NCBI GenBank assembly: GCA_002698425.1
Contig: NZXU01000017.1
Location: 1-31,939 of the forward strand
Reading direction: 5' to 3'
From: Ahrensia sp.
GTDB lineage: Bacteria > Pseudomonadota > Alphaproteobacteria > Rhizobiales > Rhizobiaceae
DNA: 31,939 nucleotides
Translations under genes and position numbers: made by a program
Notes under the pieces: model-generated
Database searches by the model: none
What the model saw: only the letters and a program-made list of their open reading frames with translations
What the model was told of the DNA's origin: nothing
Shown here: positions 8,328 to 16,183 of the stretch, piece by piece
Numbering within the stretch: position 1 is the stretch's first letter
Layout of the letters: every line of letters starts with the position of its first letter

Positions 8328-9761
8328 ATGTTCGACACCGGGCAATTCGTCGAAAGCCAGAAGGGAAGGGTGCCGATCTCGGCGTCGGTCATTTCCGGGG
8401 TTGCGGCCTATATCGATTCCGTCGCGATCCTCGGCAGTGGTGCGGGTGTCTATTTCTGGCTGGATCGTTTCGGGTCGGAGACATTCAGCCTTTATGTCGC
8501 CTCGGTCTGCGCCATCTGGATCACGATCGTGATGATCTTCCAGTTTTCCGAACTCTATCGCTTCGAGGCGATCGTCCGGCCCATCGCCAATATCGACAGC
8601 ATCATCGTCGCCTTTGCGACCGGCTTTTTCTTCATGCTGGCCGCCGCGTTCGCATTCAAGGTCTCAGAAGAGTTGTCCCGCCTGTGGCTCGGCGTATTCG
8701 CGGCAGCAGCGTTCTCGGCAACGCTCATTGCAAGGCTGCTTCTCGCCAATATCGTTGTCCGGCTGGCTCGAAGAGGTGTGTTTTCCCGCAATGTCATCAT
8801 TGCCGGGACGCGGCAACATGTCGAACGCCTCGTCCGCCGCATGGAGCGGTCGCGGCAGGCCTTCGTGCGTTTCGCTGCGCTATTCGTCGATGACGGGTCG
8901 GAATCCCTGATCGCCGGATATTCCGTCGCAGGCACCCTCGAGGACATCCCTTCCTATGTTCGCGCGGCCACGGTCGACGATGTGGTCATTGCGCTTCCCT
9001 GGTCTGAGGAAGAGCAGATCCTCGAACTGATCGATCGCTTGAGGGAACTGCCGGTCAATGTCTATCTGGGATCCGATCTGATCGGCCTTCGCCTCGACTT
9101 CAACGAGCCTCCCGGTCATTTCGCCGGTGCGCCGATCCACTCGGTCGTCGGCCATCCTATGCCGGGATGGGCGGTCGCCATCAAGGCGATCGAGGATTAT
9201 GTGCTGGGCGTTTTGATCCTGATCCTGCTGTCGATCCCGATGGCGATTATCGCTCTCTTGATCAAGCTCGACAGTCCGGGGCCGGCGTTCTTCAGGCAGG
9301 ACCGGCTGGGTTTCAACAACAAGAAATTCTCCATCTACAAGTTTCGATCGATGCGTGTTGCCGAGGCTCCGGAAGACGTCACCGTGCAGGCAACGAAAGA
9401 TGACCCGCGGGTCACCCGCATCGGCAGGTTCCTGCGTCGATCCAGCCTCGACGAGTTGCCGCAGCTCTTCAATGTCCTGAACGGCACGATGTCCTTGGTC
9501 GGGCCACGTCCGCATGCGGTCGATCACAATGAACATTATGCACAGCACATCCGGGGCTATTTCGGGCGCCACCGCGTCAAGCCGGGCGTCACCGGATGGG
9601 CGCAGGTCAACGGTCTCAGAGGGCAGACGGAGACCCCGGAAAAGATGGCCGAGCGGGTCCGCTACGACGTCTATTACACGGAGAACTGGTCACTGTTTCT
9701 CGATCTGCGCATTCTCTTGCAGACTTTCGTGATCGTCTTCACTGGAAAAAATGCTCATTAG
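8328..9761 (+). CDS. Polyprenyl-phosphate sugar-1-phosphate transferase (WcaJ/ExoY type)
   Basis: A 477-aa membrane enzyme that would start the repeat unit by moving a sugar-1-phosphate, probably glucose or galactose, onto undecaprenyl phosphate. The N-terminal half has four hydrophobic segments (residues about 20-145), followed by a Rossmann-like domain. The catalytic domain starts near 285 with a membrane helix (VLGVLILILLSIPMAIIALL), then KFRSMR, RRSSLDELPQLFNVL, MSLVGPRPH and KPGVTGWAQVNGLRG, all hallmarks of the bacterial sugar transferase family. The full length and the domain order match the WcaJ-like group. The start is uncertain: TTG at 8319 or ATG at 8328; neither has a good ribosome binding site. 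It is 21 bp past the kinase gene, probably in the same operon. Confidence 0.88.
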   Translation: MFDTGQFVESQKGRVPISASVISGVAAYIDSVAILGSGAGVYFWLDRFGSETFSLYVASVCAIWITIVMIFQFSELYRFEAIVRPIANIDSIIVAFATGFFFMLAAAFAFKVSEELSRLWLGVFAAAAFSATLIARLLLANIVVRLARRGVFSRNVIIAGTRQHVERLVRRMERSRQAFVRFAALFVDDGSESLIAGYSVAGTLEDIPSYVRAATVDDVVIALPWSEEEQILELIDRLRELPVNVYLGSDLIGLRLDFNEPPGHFAGAPIHSVVGHPMPGWAVAIKAIEDYVLGVLILILLSIPMAIIALLIKLDSPGPAFFRQDRLGFNNKKFSIYKFRSMRVAEAPEDVTVQATKDDPRVTRIGRFLRRSSLDELPQLFNVLNGTMSLVGPRPHAVDHNEHYAQHIRGYFGRHRVKPGVTGWAQVNGLRGQTETPEKMAERVRYDVYYTENWSLFLDLRILLQTFVIVFTGKNAH

Positions 9762-9996
9762 TTGGGCGCGGCGTGTTTGCGCTGCTCTTCTGGGCGCGGC
9801 AACAGGTTGAAATTGTTCCCTTATCCAGGGGGAATTTCACTCCACCAGGCTGCATGGCGCCCCAAAGTTGTGCATTAATCCTGTTTGCTCAACCAAGTTG
9901 ACTCCTGCATTTACATAGAGTTAACTATAAAAGCTGAGACGTCGGCGTAAGCGAAGAGCGCGAGCGCGACGCGAGGTAACATAGGGGAGTAATGGG

Positions 9997-10257
9997 ATGT
10001 TCCGCAAAGTCTCTTTGGCGCTCGGCGCCACGCTTGCTGCAGTCGGTTCTGCGCATGCTTCGATGATTGGTGATGCGCTTGAGGTCGGCAAGTTCGACCC
10101 GTTCGGCATGTTTACTTTCGATTCCGCCACGGTGCTTCAATATTTTGGCATGCAGTCGGCCGTTGTGCCGGTGCCGGCCGCTCTGCCGCTTCTCGGCACG
10201 GGCATCGTGGCGCTTGGCATCGTTTCGCGCCTTCGTCGCAAGAAGTCCGCCGAGTAA
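9997..10257 (+). CDS. Small VPLPA-CTERM sorting protein
   Basis: An 86-aa exported protein starting at the ATG at 9997, with GGGGAG 8 nt upstream. A signal peptide of about 22 residues ends at AHA. The mature part is only about 33 residues (SMIGDALEVGKFDPFGMFTF and so on). The tail is a textbook VPLPA-CTERM signal: VVPVPAALPLLGTG, hydrophobic helix, RLRRKK. After exosortase cleavage only a short peptide would remain. It closes the polysaccharide block and ends at a perfect terminator. Whether it is a structural matrix peptide or a helper of the sorting system cannot be told from sequence. Confidence 0.85.
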   Translation: MFRKVSLALGATLAAVGSAHASMIGDALEVGKFDPFGMFTFDSATVLQYFGMQSAVVPVPAALPLLGTGIVALGIVSRLRRKKSAE

Positions 10258-10286
10258 AAGGCGTTTCATTCGTTTCGAATTTTCAG

Positions 10287-10313
10287 GCGCGCCGAGCAAT
10301 TGGCGCGCTTTTT
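10287..10313 (+). terminator. Rho-independent terminator after the small VPLPA-CTERM gene
   Basis: GCGCGCC (10287-10293) pairs perfectly with GGCGCGC (10302-10308) around an 8-nt loop, followed at once by TTTTT (10309-10313). It lies 30 bp past the stop codon. Confidence 0.85.
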
Positions 10314-10711
10314 CTATGATCTGATCCGCTGCAAGGCCTTCGGGCAGGGCCTTGGTCACGATCCGCTTCTGATCTCGAGACATTTCGACCTGTTCTATTT
10401 GCCGACCGGAAACCCTGTTTCGCAATGGCCGTGACTTGCTCGCGCCCATTAATATTCCCTAAGGTAAGGTGCAGCCATCTTCCTTTGTTCAACATCGGGG
10501 CTGCCAGCCTCGAACGCCGCGCCGGTCCTTGCAGGAAGACATGGGGGAATACCCATGCGGAGGTGTTTTTCTGCTGAGCACATTTGCATAAGACCGGCGC
10601 GGCAGCTTTGAAATCCGATTGGACTGCGGTGTTGTGTCCCATGGCACAAATGGCACTGGACGTTACCGGTTATCAGGGTCCTGGCACCGCCGGTCGGGTT
10701 GGCTGGCGAGT

Positions 10712-10750
10712 ACCAAGGGGTTGGTCATGGGGCGGATTTCGGTCCGCCCC
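10712..10750 (+). promoter_or_regulatory. Tandem hairpins upstream of rmlA
   Basis: The first hairpin is ACCAA (10712-10716), GGGG loop, TTGGT (10721-10725). The second is GGGGCGGA (10729-10736), TTTCGG loop, TCCGCCCC (10743-10750), an 8-bp GC-rich stem. No T run follows, so a simple terminator is unlikely; an RNA leader structure or a protein site is possible. Confidence 0.4.
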
Positions 10751-10763
10751 CGCTCTTGGGCGC

Positions 10764-10781
10764 ATGTTTCACGTTAAACAT
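10764..10781. promoter_or_regulatory. parS-like ParB binding site
   Basis: The inverted repeat ATGTTT-CACGTT-AAACAT contains TGTTTCACGTTAAACA (10765-10780). This differs at one base from TGTTTCACGTGAAACA, the widely conserved chromosomal parS site bound by ParB. It is non-coding and 94 bp upstream of rmlA. A chance one-mismatch hit in 32 kb is improbable, but the changed base breaks the symmetry, so binding could be weak. Confidence 0.5.
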
Positions 10782-10874
10782 TTCTTAAGCTTCGCCTTGT
10801 TGCCCCGCGGCTCAGTGTGTCAAGACACCTGCGAGGATTGACCATCGGAACAGAACGGGGTTGGGACCGGATCG

Positions 10875-11756
10875 ATGAAGGGCATCATTCTGGCCGGCGG
10901 CAGCGGCACGCGGCTTTATCCGGCGACGATCGCCGTTTCGAAGCAACTGCTTCCCGTCTATGACAAGCCGATGATCTACTATCCGCTGAGCGTTCTGATG
11001 CTCGCGGGCATTCGCGAAATCCTGATCATTTCGACGCCGCGCGATTTGCCACTCTTCCGCGAACTGCTCGGCGACGGATCGGCCTTCGGCGTCGAATTCT
11101 CCTATGCCGAGCAGGCTGAACCGAACGGACTGGCGGAAGCCTTCATCATCGGGCGTGATTTCGTCGGCGACAGCCCCGTCGCGCTGGTCCTGGGCGACAA
11201 CATCTATTACGGCCACGGCCTGACGGATATCGCGGTCCAGGCCGCCGCCAGGGAGAAGGGTGCCACGGTCTTTGCCTACTATGTCTCCGATCCGGAACGC
11301 TACGGCGTCGTCACCTTCGACGACGAGACCGGCGTCGCCACCGGGATCGAGGAAAAGCCGAAGGTCCCGAAATCGAACTGGGCGGTGACCGGTCTCTATT
11401 TCTACGACAATGACGTTCTCGATATCGCCGCCTCGATCAAGCCATCGCCGCGCGGTGAACTCGAGATCACCGACGTCAACCGGGCCTATATGGAGCGCGG
11501 CGATCTGGTCGTTGCGAAACTCGGCCGCGGCTATGCGTGGCTCGACACCGGCACCCATGACAGCCTGCACGAGGCGGGTAGTTTCGTGCGCACCATCGAA
11601 CATCGCCAGGGCGTCAAGATCGCCTGTCCCGAGGAGATCGGTCTCGATCGGGGCTGGCTGACGTCGGAGGCCGTTCTCAAGCGGGCCGACATGCTCGGCA
11701 AGACGGGCTATGCCGACTATCTGCGCCGCCGCGCGGCCGAGATCGCCCATGGTTGA
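10875..11756 (+). CDS. rmlA: Glucose-1-phosphate thymidylyltransferase
   Basis: A 293-aa cytoplasmic enzyme that makes dTDP-glucose from glucose-1-phosphate and dTTP, step one of dTDP-L-rhamnose synthesis. The nucleotide-binding signature GGSGTRLYP (residues 8-16) and [17 protein letters not shown] (from 23) are intact, as are VLGDNIYYG and the substrate region [14 protein letters not shown]. The length is typical of the short RmlA group. It is the first of four tightly packed rml genes and overlaps rmlC by 8 bp. The leader upstream carries hairpins and a parS-like site. Rhamnose made here likely goes to the exopolysaccharide or lipopolysaccharide. Confidence 0.95.
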   Translation: MKGIILAGGSGTRLYPATIAVSKQLLPVYDKPMIYYPLSVLMLAGIREILIISTPRDLPLFRELLGDGSAFGVEFSYAEQAEPNGLAEAFIIGRDFVGDSPVALVLGDNIYYGHGLTDIAVQAAAREKGATVFAYYVSDPERYGVVTFDDETGVATGIEEKPKVPKSNWAVTGLYFYDNDVLDIAASIKPSPRGELEITDVNRAYMERGDLVVAKLGRGYAWLDTGTHDSLHEAGSFVRTIEHRQGVKIACPEEIGLDRGWLTSEAVLKRADMLGKTGYADYLRRRAAEIAHG

Positions 11757-12321
11757 GGTGCGGGACCTGGGCCTTGACGGCGTAAAGGAAATCGTCCCGA
11801 CAAAACACGGCGACGATCGCGGCTTCTTTTCCGAAACCTTCAACAGTCGCGAGCTCGCGGCGGCAGGGCTTCCCGTCGATTTCTGCCAGGACAATCACAG
11901 CCTGTCGTCTGCTCCGGGCGTCTTGCGCGGTCTGCATTACCAGCTGCCGCCGCGCGCCCAGGGCAAGCTTGTCCGCGTTATCCGGGGCGCGATCTTCGAT
12001 GTTGCCGTCGACATCCGCAAAGGGTCGCCCAACTTTGGCAAATGGGTCGGGCTTGAAGTCTCGGCGGAGAGGTGGAACCAGATCTTCGTGCCCAAGGGCT
12101 TCGCGCATGGTTTCGTCACGCTGACGCCCGACACCGAGGTCATCTACAAGGTGACGGATTTCTATTCGCCGGAGCATGATCGGGGGATCCGCTATGACGA
12201 CCCGGCAATCGGTATCGACTGGCCGGTGGAAGCAGGCGATATCACGCTTTCGCAAAAAGACACTGTTGCGCCGTTGCTTGCCGAAGTAGACACCGGCTTT
12301 GTATACGGGGAAGGGGCCTGA
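11749..12321 (+). CDS. rmlC: dTDP-4-dehydrorhamnose 3,5-epimerase
   Basis: A 190-aa cupin enzyme, third step of dTDP-L-rhamnose synthesis. The start is the ATG at 11749 ([17 protein letters not shown]), which overlaps the end of rmlA by 8 bp; an earlier ATG at 11710 adds residues that do not fit the family. Family marks are [11 protein letters not shown], the active-site histidine in LRGLHYQ (His63), [10 protein letters not shown], and a tyrosine near 139 that acts as the acid. The next gene starts 2 bp past the stop, so translation is probably coupled. Confidence 0.94.
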   Translation: MVEVRDLGLDGVKEIVPTKHGDDRGFFSETFNSRELAAAGLPVDFCQDNHSLSSAPGVLRGLHYQLPPRAQGKLVRVIRGAIFDVAVDIRKGSPNFGKWVGLEVSAERWNQIFVPKGFAHGFVTLTPDTEVIYKVTDFYSPEHDRGIRYDDPAIGIDWPVEAGDITLSQKDTVAPLLAEVDTGFVYGEGA

Positions 12322-12323
12322 CC

Positions 12324-13379
12324 ATGCGGATCCTGGTCACCGGCGGCGCCGGCTTCATCGGTTCTGCTGTCTGCCGGCATCTGGTTGGCGAGGGCGACTT
12401 CGTTCTCAATGTCGATGCACTGACCTATGCGGGCAATCTGCAGTCGCTGCGCGCAATCGAGAACCAGCCGAACTACGCCTTCCTGCAGGCCGATATCTGC
12501 GACGAAGAGGCGATCCTCGAGGCGATGCGCGCGCATGACATCGACGCCGTCATGCATCTCGCCGCCGAAAGCCATGTCGACCGGTCGATCGACGGACCGG
12601 ACATCTTCCTGCAGACCAATGTGATCGGCACCTTCCGCATGCTGTCTGCGGCGCGGCGCTACTGGGCGGATCTGCCTGCCGACCGCCGCGAGGCCTTCCG
12701 TTTCCACCATGTCTCCACCGACGAGGTCTATGGCGATCTGCCCTTCGACAGCGGCATCTTCACCGAGGAAACGCCCTACAAGCCGTCATCGCCCTATTCG
12801 GCCTCGAAAGCGGCATCGGACCATCTCGCGCGCGCCTGGTACCATACCTATGGCCTGCCGACGGTGCTCTCCAATTGCTCCAACAATTACGGGCCGTTCC
12901 ATTTTCCCGAAAAGCTGATCCCGCTGGTGACGCTGAACGCGCTCGATGGCCGGGAGCTGCCTGTCTACGGGCAGGGGTTGAATGTCCGCGACTGGCTTTT
13001 CGTCGAGGACCATGCCCGCGCGCTGGAAGCGGTGATCAAGAAAGGAACCCCGGGCGAGACCTACAATATCGGCGGCCGCTCGGAGCGCACGAACATCGAT
13101 GTCGTCCGCACGATCTGCGCGATCCTCGACGAGGAGCGTCCGCTAAAGGCAAAGAGCTATGCCGACCAGATCACCTTCGTGACCGACCGTCCTGGACACG
13201 ATCGGCGCTACGCGATCGATCCGACCAAGATCGAAACCGAGCTGGGATGGAACGCCCGGGAAACCTTCGAGAGCGGGTTGCGCAAGACCATCCGCTGGTA
13301 TCTCGACAATGACTGGTGGTGGGCGCCGATCCGCGAGACCGACACCGGCGAACGCCGCGGCAAAGTCCATGCCGGATAA
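12324..13379 (+). CDS. rmlB: dTDP-glucose 4,6-dehydratase
   Basis: A 351-aa extended short-chain dehydrogenase, second step of dTDP-L-rhamnose synthesis. NAD binding is at GGAGFIGS (7-14). The catalytic set is Thr132-Asp133-Glu134 in STDEVYGD together with Tyr158 and Lys162 in [22 protein letters not shown] and [11 protein letters not shown] are further family marks. The gene order is rmlA-C-B-D. It overlaps rmlD by 11 bp. Confidence 0.95.
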   Translation: MRILVTGGAGFIGSAVCRHLVGEGDFVLNVDALTYAGNLQSLRAIENQPNYAFLQADICDEEAILEAMRAHDIDAVMHLAAESHVDRSIDGPDIFLQTNVIGTFRMLSAARRYWADLPADRREAFRFHHVSTDEVYGDLPFDSGIFTEETPYKPSSPYSASKAASDHLARAWYHTYGLPTVLSNCSNNYGPFHFPEKLIPLVTLNALDGRELPVYGQGLNVRDWLFVEDHARALEAVIKKGTPGETYNIGGRSERTNIDVVRTICAILDEERPLKAKSYADQITFVTDRPGHDRRYAIDPTKIETELGWNARETFESGLRKTIRWYLDNDWWWAPIRETDTGERRGKVHAG

Positions 13380-14265
13380 GCCCCTGCGCATCGTCGTCAC
13401 GGGAAGGGAGGGCCAGGTCGCCCGCGCGCTTGCCGAATGCTGCGCTACCCGTGACGACATCGACCTCGTTCACGCTGCGCGTCCCGATTTCGACATGACG
13501 CGACCGGAAACGATCGCTTCGCAGATCGCGTTTCTCAGGCCCGACATCGTCGTCAACGCCGCCGCCTACACCGCCGTTGACCAGGCCGAGAGCGAACCAA
13601 ACCTCGCCATGACGATCAACGCGATCGCGGCCGGCGAAGTTGCCCGCGGCGCCAGGCTGCGCGGCGTCCCGGTGATCCAGATCTCGACGGACTACGTCTT
13701 CGACGGCACCTTGGGCAGGCCATATCGCGAGACCGATCCGGTCTCCCCGCTCGGTGTCTATGGCCGGACGAAGCTCGCAGGTGAGAAGGCGGTGGCCGAG
13801 GCCAATCCCGACCACGTCATCCTCAGGACGTCGTGGGTCTATTCCCCCTTCGGCAAGAACTTCGTGAAGACGATGCTCAGGCTCGCCGAAACGAAAGACG
13901 AGATCGGCGTCGTCTCCGACCAGGTCGGCAACCCGACATCGGCCTTCGTGATCGCGGAAGGGGTCTTGTCCGTGATCGCGGGATTGATATTCCGGGACCG
14001 CGCTGCGTTCTCGGGCGCCTACCACCTGGCCGGCCAGGGCTCGGCGAGTTGGTACGATGTCGCTTGCGCCATCTTCGACAGTGCCGGGCCGCACCTCGAC
14101 AAGGTTCCCGTGGTCAAGCCGATCACCACTGCAGACTACCCGACGCCCGCGAAAAGACCGGCCGATTCCAGGCTGGACACGACCCGCTTCGAGGCGGATT
14201 TCGGTTACCAGGCCCCTGACTGGCGGATGTCGCTGTCGGATGTTCTGGCCAGGCTTAGCGCCTGA
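13369..14265 (+). CDS. rmlD: dTDP-4-dehydrorhamnose reductase
   Basis: A 298-aa NAD(P)H-dependent reductase that completes dTDP-L-rhamnose. The start at 13369 ([12 protein letters not shown]) gives the family N-terminus and an 11-bp overlap with rmlB; an earlier ATG at 13309 lies deep within rmlB. GREGQVA (12-18) is the nucleotide loop, STDYVFDG (106-113) and Tyr131/Lys135 in YGRTK form the active site, and [13 protein letters not shown] is the C-terminal family motif. It ends 17 bp from a convergent gene on the other strand, with no clear terminator in between. Confidence 0.94.
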   Translation: MPDKPLRIVVTGREGQVARALAECCATRDDIDLVHAARPDFDMTRPETIASQIAFLRPDIVVNAAAYTAVDQAESEPNLAMTINAIAAGEVARGARLRGVPVIQISTDYVFDGTLGRPYRETDPVSPLGVYGRTKLAGEKAVAEANPDHVILRTSWVYSPFGKNFVKTMLRLAETKDEIGVVSDQVGNPTSAFVIAEGVLSVIAGLIFRDRAAFSGAYHLAGQGSASWYDVACAIFDSAGPHLDKVPVVKPITTADYPTPAKRPADSRLDTTRFEADFGYQAPDWRMSLSDVLARLSA

Positions 14266-14282
14266 TCCTTTTGCATATTAGG

Positions 14283-14543
14283 CTAGCTTTCCTCGATCAG
14301 CTTGCGGCTGTCACGAAGCAGTCGGCGAATGTGCTTCTGGAATTGAAGATTTTCGCGTGTATAGAGGCCATGCTTCAGGGCATTCTTGTTACCCTTCGGT
14401 GCCCCGGACCCTTTGGCGCCGCCATGCATCCGGCACCGTGATTTCCCGGCGACCGCGGGAGACTGGCAGGCGCCTCCCGAACGCGTCTTTGCGCCGCAGC
14501 GCGGGCTGAGGCGCATTGCGCTCGTGTTGCGCTTGTGCGTCAT
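14283..14543 (-). CDS. HGGXG-motif small protein, zinc-ribbon-like
   Basis: An 86-aa basic protein. The start at 14543 (MTHKRNTSAM) has GGGAAGACGAGG just upstream; an ATG at 14594 would overlap the upstream gene by 14 bp but has no ribosome binding site. Cys16, Cys26, Cys37 and His40 are spaced like a zinc ribbon (RCGAKTRSGGACQSP, CRMHGG), followed by GAPKGNKNALKHGLYT. This HGGXG family is common in alphaproteobacteria and in phages, often near terminase genes; its function is unknown, and some database entries name it a glucan biosynthesis protein without proof. It forms a two-gene minus-strand islet with the gene at 14581, lodged between rmlD and a glycosyltransferase. Confidence 0.8.
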   Translation of the reverse strand: MTHKRNTSAMRLSPRCGAKTRSGGACQSPAVAGKSRCRMHGGAKGSGAPKGNKNALKHGLYTRENLQFQKHIRRLLRDSRKLIEES

Positions 14544-14580
14544 CCTCGTCTTCCCGATGCAGCCCCCACCGGAACTGCTC

Positions 14581-15123
14581 CTATTCTTCGTCATCGGGCA
14601 GCGGCGTTCTCATGCCCGAATTGTGTCCTATCCCGCCATGTTCTGTTCGCTTTCGACCGCGCTTTTTAGCAGCATCGATGTGCACATGCTCAACCGTCAC
14701 GATCTGATGGTTGTTGCCGCGCATCTTGTTCAGCGTGCCAAGCAGGTTCGCGTAGGTCGCCATCAGTTTGCTGGCGTGTTTCAGGCACTGGTCTCGCCCC
14801 TCATATGTCTGGTCGGGCCGCGCTGCGAGACGCAATGATTCCGTGGCTGCCTCATGGCAGCCGATCATCTGCACCGCCAGCATCCGCTCGACCCCGTCAC
14901 GCGGTGCGATCTCTGCCAGCGTTTCAAGGGCTGCCCCGACCTTCGCCTCGATCTCGCTTTCCGACAGGTCGTGGCGCACATAGACGACATCGCTGATTTC
15001 GCGGATGCGCTGCAATTGCATGTCCTTGTCCGTCGCAAGCGTCGCTGTCTTGAGGATTTCACCGCGGTTGACGACCCTCGTTTCGGGCTCCTCGGTGGGC
15101 TTCGGTTTCTTCCGAGCTGCCAT
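14581..15123 (-). CDS. Conserved hypothetical protein, partner of the HGGXG gene
   Basis: A 180-aa soluble protein starting at the ATG at 15123 (MAARKKPKPTEEPETR), with GGAG 7 nt upstream. It has a lysine-rich start, an alpha-helical middle (about residues 35-140) and the stretch HQIVTVEHVHIDAAKKRGRK near the end, with a tail rich in Gly, His and acidic residues. Proteins with a similar VTVEHVHV segment occur next to HGGXG genes in rhizobia and in prophage-like regions, from memory only. I cannot assign a function. It has no membrane segment or signal peptide. Its stop lies 37 bp before the HGGXG start, so the two are probably one transcript. Confidence 0.7.
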   Translation of the reverse strand: MAARKKPKPTEEPETRVVNRGEILKTATLATDKDMQLQRIREISDVVYVRHDLSESEIEAKVGAALETLAEIAPRDGVERMLAVQMIGCHEAATESLRLAARPDQTYEGRDQCLKHASKLMATYANLLGTLNKMRGNNHQIVTVEHVHIDAAKKRGRKRTEHGGIGHNSGMRTPLPDDEE

Positions 15124-15436
15124 GACGATACTCCATACTCGAATCCGTTCGACGTGGAGACAATAGCAAATTGGGTCCATGCCTTCAGCGGGATTTTTCT
15201 ACTGTGCATGGGGTTGAATTTCATTTTTCTCCTTTTGATCCCCCCCCATGGCCAATATGATACCTTTGACTGTGTAGGCCGGACACGGCGGACAGGCGGG
15301 AGCATTCGGCGAGGACCGGGCAACCTGAACAAGCCGCCCCAGAACAACAGACACTTGCCAATCGGGCCATTTGGGTTAAGGCAGAGCGGTCCCCATCCGG
15401 CGGATCAAGAGCGTCAGAACCGAGCCCTCGGCCCGC
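15124..15436. other. Divergent intergenic region with a poly-C run
   Basis: About 313 bp between the leftward islet and the rightward glycosyltransferase. It is AT-richer than its neighbours and includes a run of eight C (15240-15247) after TTTTGAT. No gene, promoter pair or RNA could be supported. Confidence 0.5.
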
Positions 15437-16183
15437 ATGAAAATCTCCTTCGTCATCCCGGCCTATAACGAGCAGGATTTCATCGGTCCCTGCCTTGAGA
15501 GCGTGATGCGCGAATTGCGCGCGGCCGATTGCGAGGCGGAGGTGATCGTCGTCAACAATGCGAGCACCGATGCGACGCGGGAGCGGGCGCTGGCAGTGCC
15601 GGGCGTGCGGGTGGTCGACGAGCCGCAAAAGGGGCTGGTTCGGGCGCGCCAGGCCGGCTACCTCGCCGCGTCGGGGGAACTGGTCGCCAATATCGATTCC
15701 GACACGCGCCTGCCGGAGGGCTGGCTGAAGACCGTGCTCGACACGTTCCGCCGCGAGCCGGATCTTGCGGCGCTTAGCGGGCCGTTGATCTACTTCGACA
15801 TGGCGTGGACGGGCCGTCTGATGGTGCGCCTGTTCTATTCGGTCGGTTATCTGGTTTCGACACTCACCAATCGCATCACGGGCAAGGGCGCGATGATCCA
15901 GGGCGGCAATTTCGTTCTGCGCCGCGCGGTCCTCGACCAAATCGGCGGCTATGACACGACCATCGAATTCTATGGCGAGGACACCGACGTGGCGCGCCGC
16001 GTCAGCCAGGTAGGCCGCGTCAAATGGACCTTCGCGCTGCCGGTCTATTCCTCGGCGCGCCGCATGAAGGGCGAGGGCATCGCCACGACCGGGCTGCGCT
16101 ATGCCCTGAACTATGTCTGGGTCGCGTTTCGCGGCCGCCCGCTGACCAAGGATTACAAGGATATCCGCCCCGGCGGAGACTGA
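15437..16183 (+). CDS. Family 2 glycosyltransferase
   Basis: A 248-aa GT-A fold enzyme, probably peripheral at the inner membrane. SFVIPAYNEQDFIGPCLES is the standard opening, VVNNASTDATRE binds the nucleotide, and Asp87-Ser88-Asp89 is the metal-binding DXD motif. GGNFVLRR and EFYGEDTDVARR, which supplies the likely catalytic base, follow. It has a weakly hydrophobic segment (LMVRLFYSVGYLVSTL) but no multi-pass membrane domain. It lacks a good ribosome binding site. It probably adds a sugar to a surface glycan or lipid; donor and acceptor are unknown. Its 3' end overlaps the convergent hydrolase gene by 31 bp. Confidence 0.85.
   Translation: MKISFVIPAYNEQDFIGPCLESVMRELRAADCEAEVIVVNNASTDATRERALAVPGVRVVDEPQKGLVRARQAGYLAASGELVANIDSDTRLPEGWLKTVLDTFRREPDLAALSGPLIYFDMAWTGRLMVRLFYSVGYLVSTLTNRITGKGAMIQGGNFVLRRAVLDQIGGYDTTIEFYGEDTDVARRVSQVGRVKWTFALPVYSSARRMKGEGIATTGLRYALNYVWVAFRGRPLTKDYKDIRPGGD

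Larger units (their letters stand above)
10314..10874. other. Long non-coding stretch and leader region before rmlA
   Basis: About 560 bp without a convincing gene. Its left half could hold a minus-strand frame starting at an ATG at 10449 with a fair AGGGAA site, but that frame runs through the terminator and antisense through the VPLPA-CTERM gene, so it is not called. Its right half carries two hairpins and a parS-like palindrome (listed separately) within 165 bp of rmlA, suggesting a regulated or attenuated leader. Confidence 0.5.

Noticed and set aside
9898..9931. Promoter TTGACT with downstream TATAAA before the 86-aa sorted gene
   Set aside because: The spacing between the two boxes is 22 bp, and the boxes at 17 bp match poorly, so no promoter was called.
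10812..11894. Minus-strand open frame (360 codons)
   Set aside because: Antisense shadow of rmlA and the start of rmlC.
13171..14094. Minus-strand open frame (307 codons)
   Set aside because: Antisense shadow of the rmlB end and rmlD.
14283..15123. Prophage remnant
   Set aside because: The HGGXG family is phage-associated, but no integrase, terminase, structural gene or attachment repeat is present; called an islet only.
14854..15468. Plus-strand open frame (204 codons) before the glycosyltransferase
   Set aside because: First half is antisense to the islet gene; second half is intergenic sequence without family resemblance.
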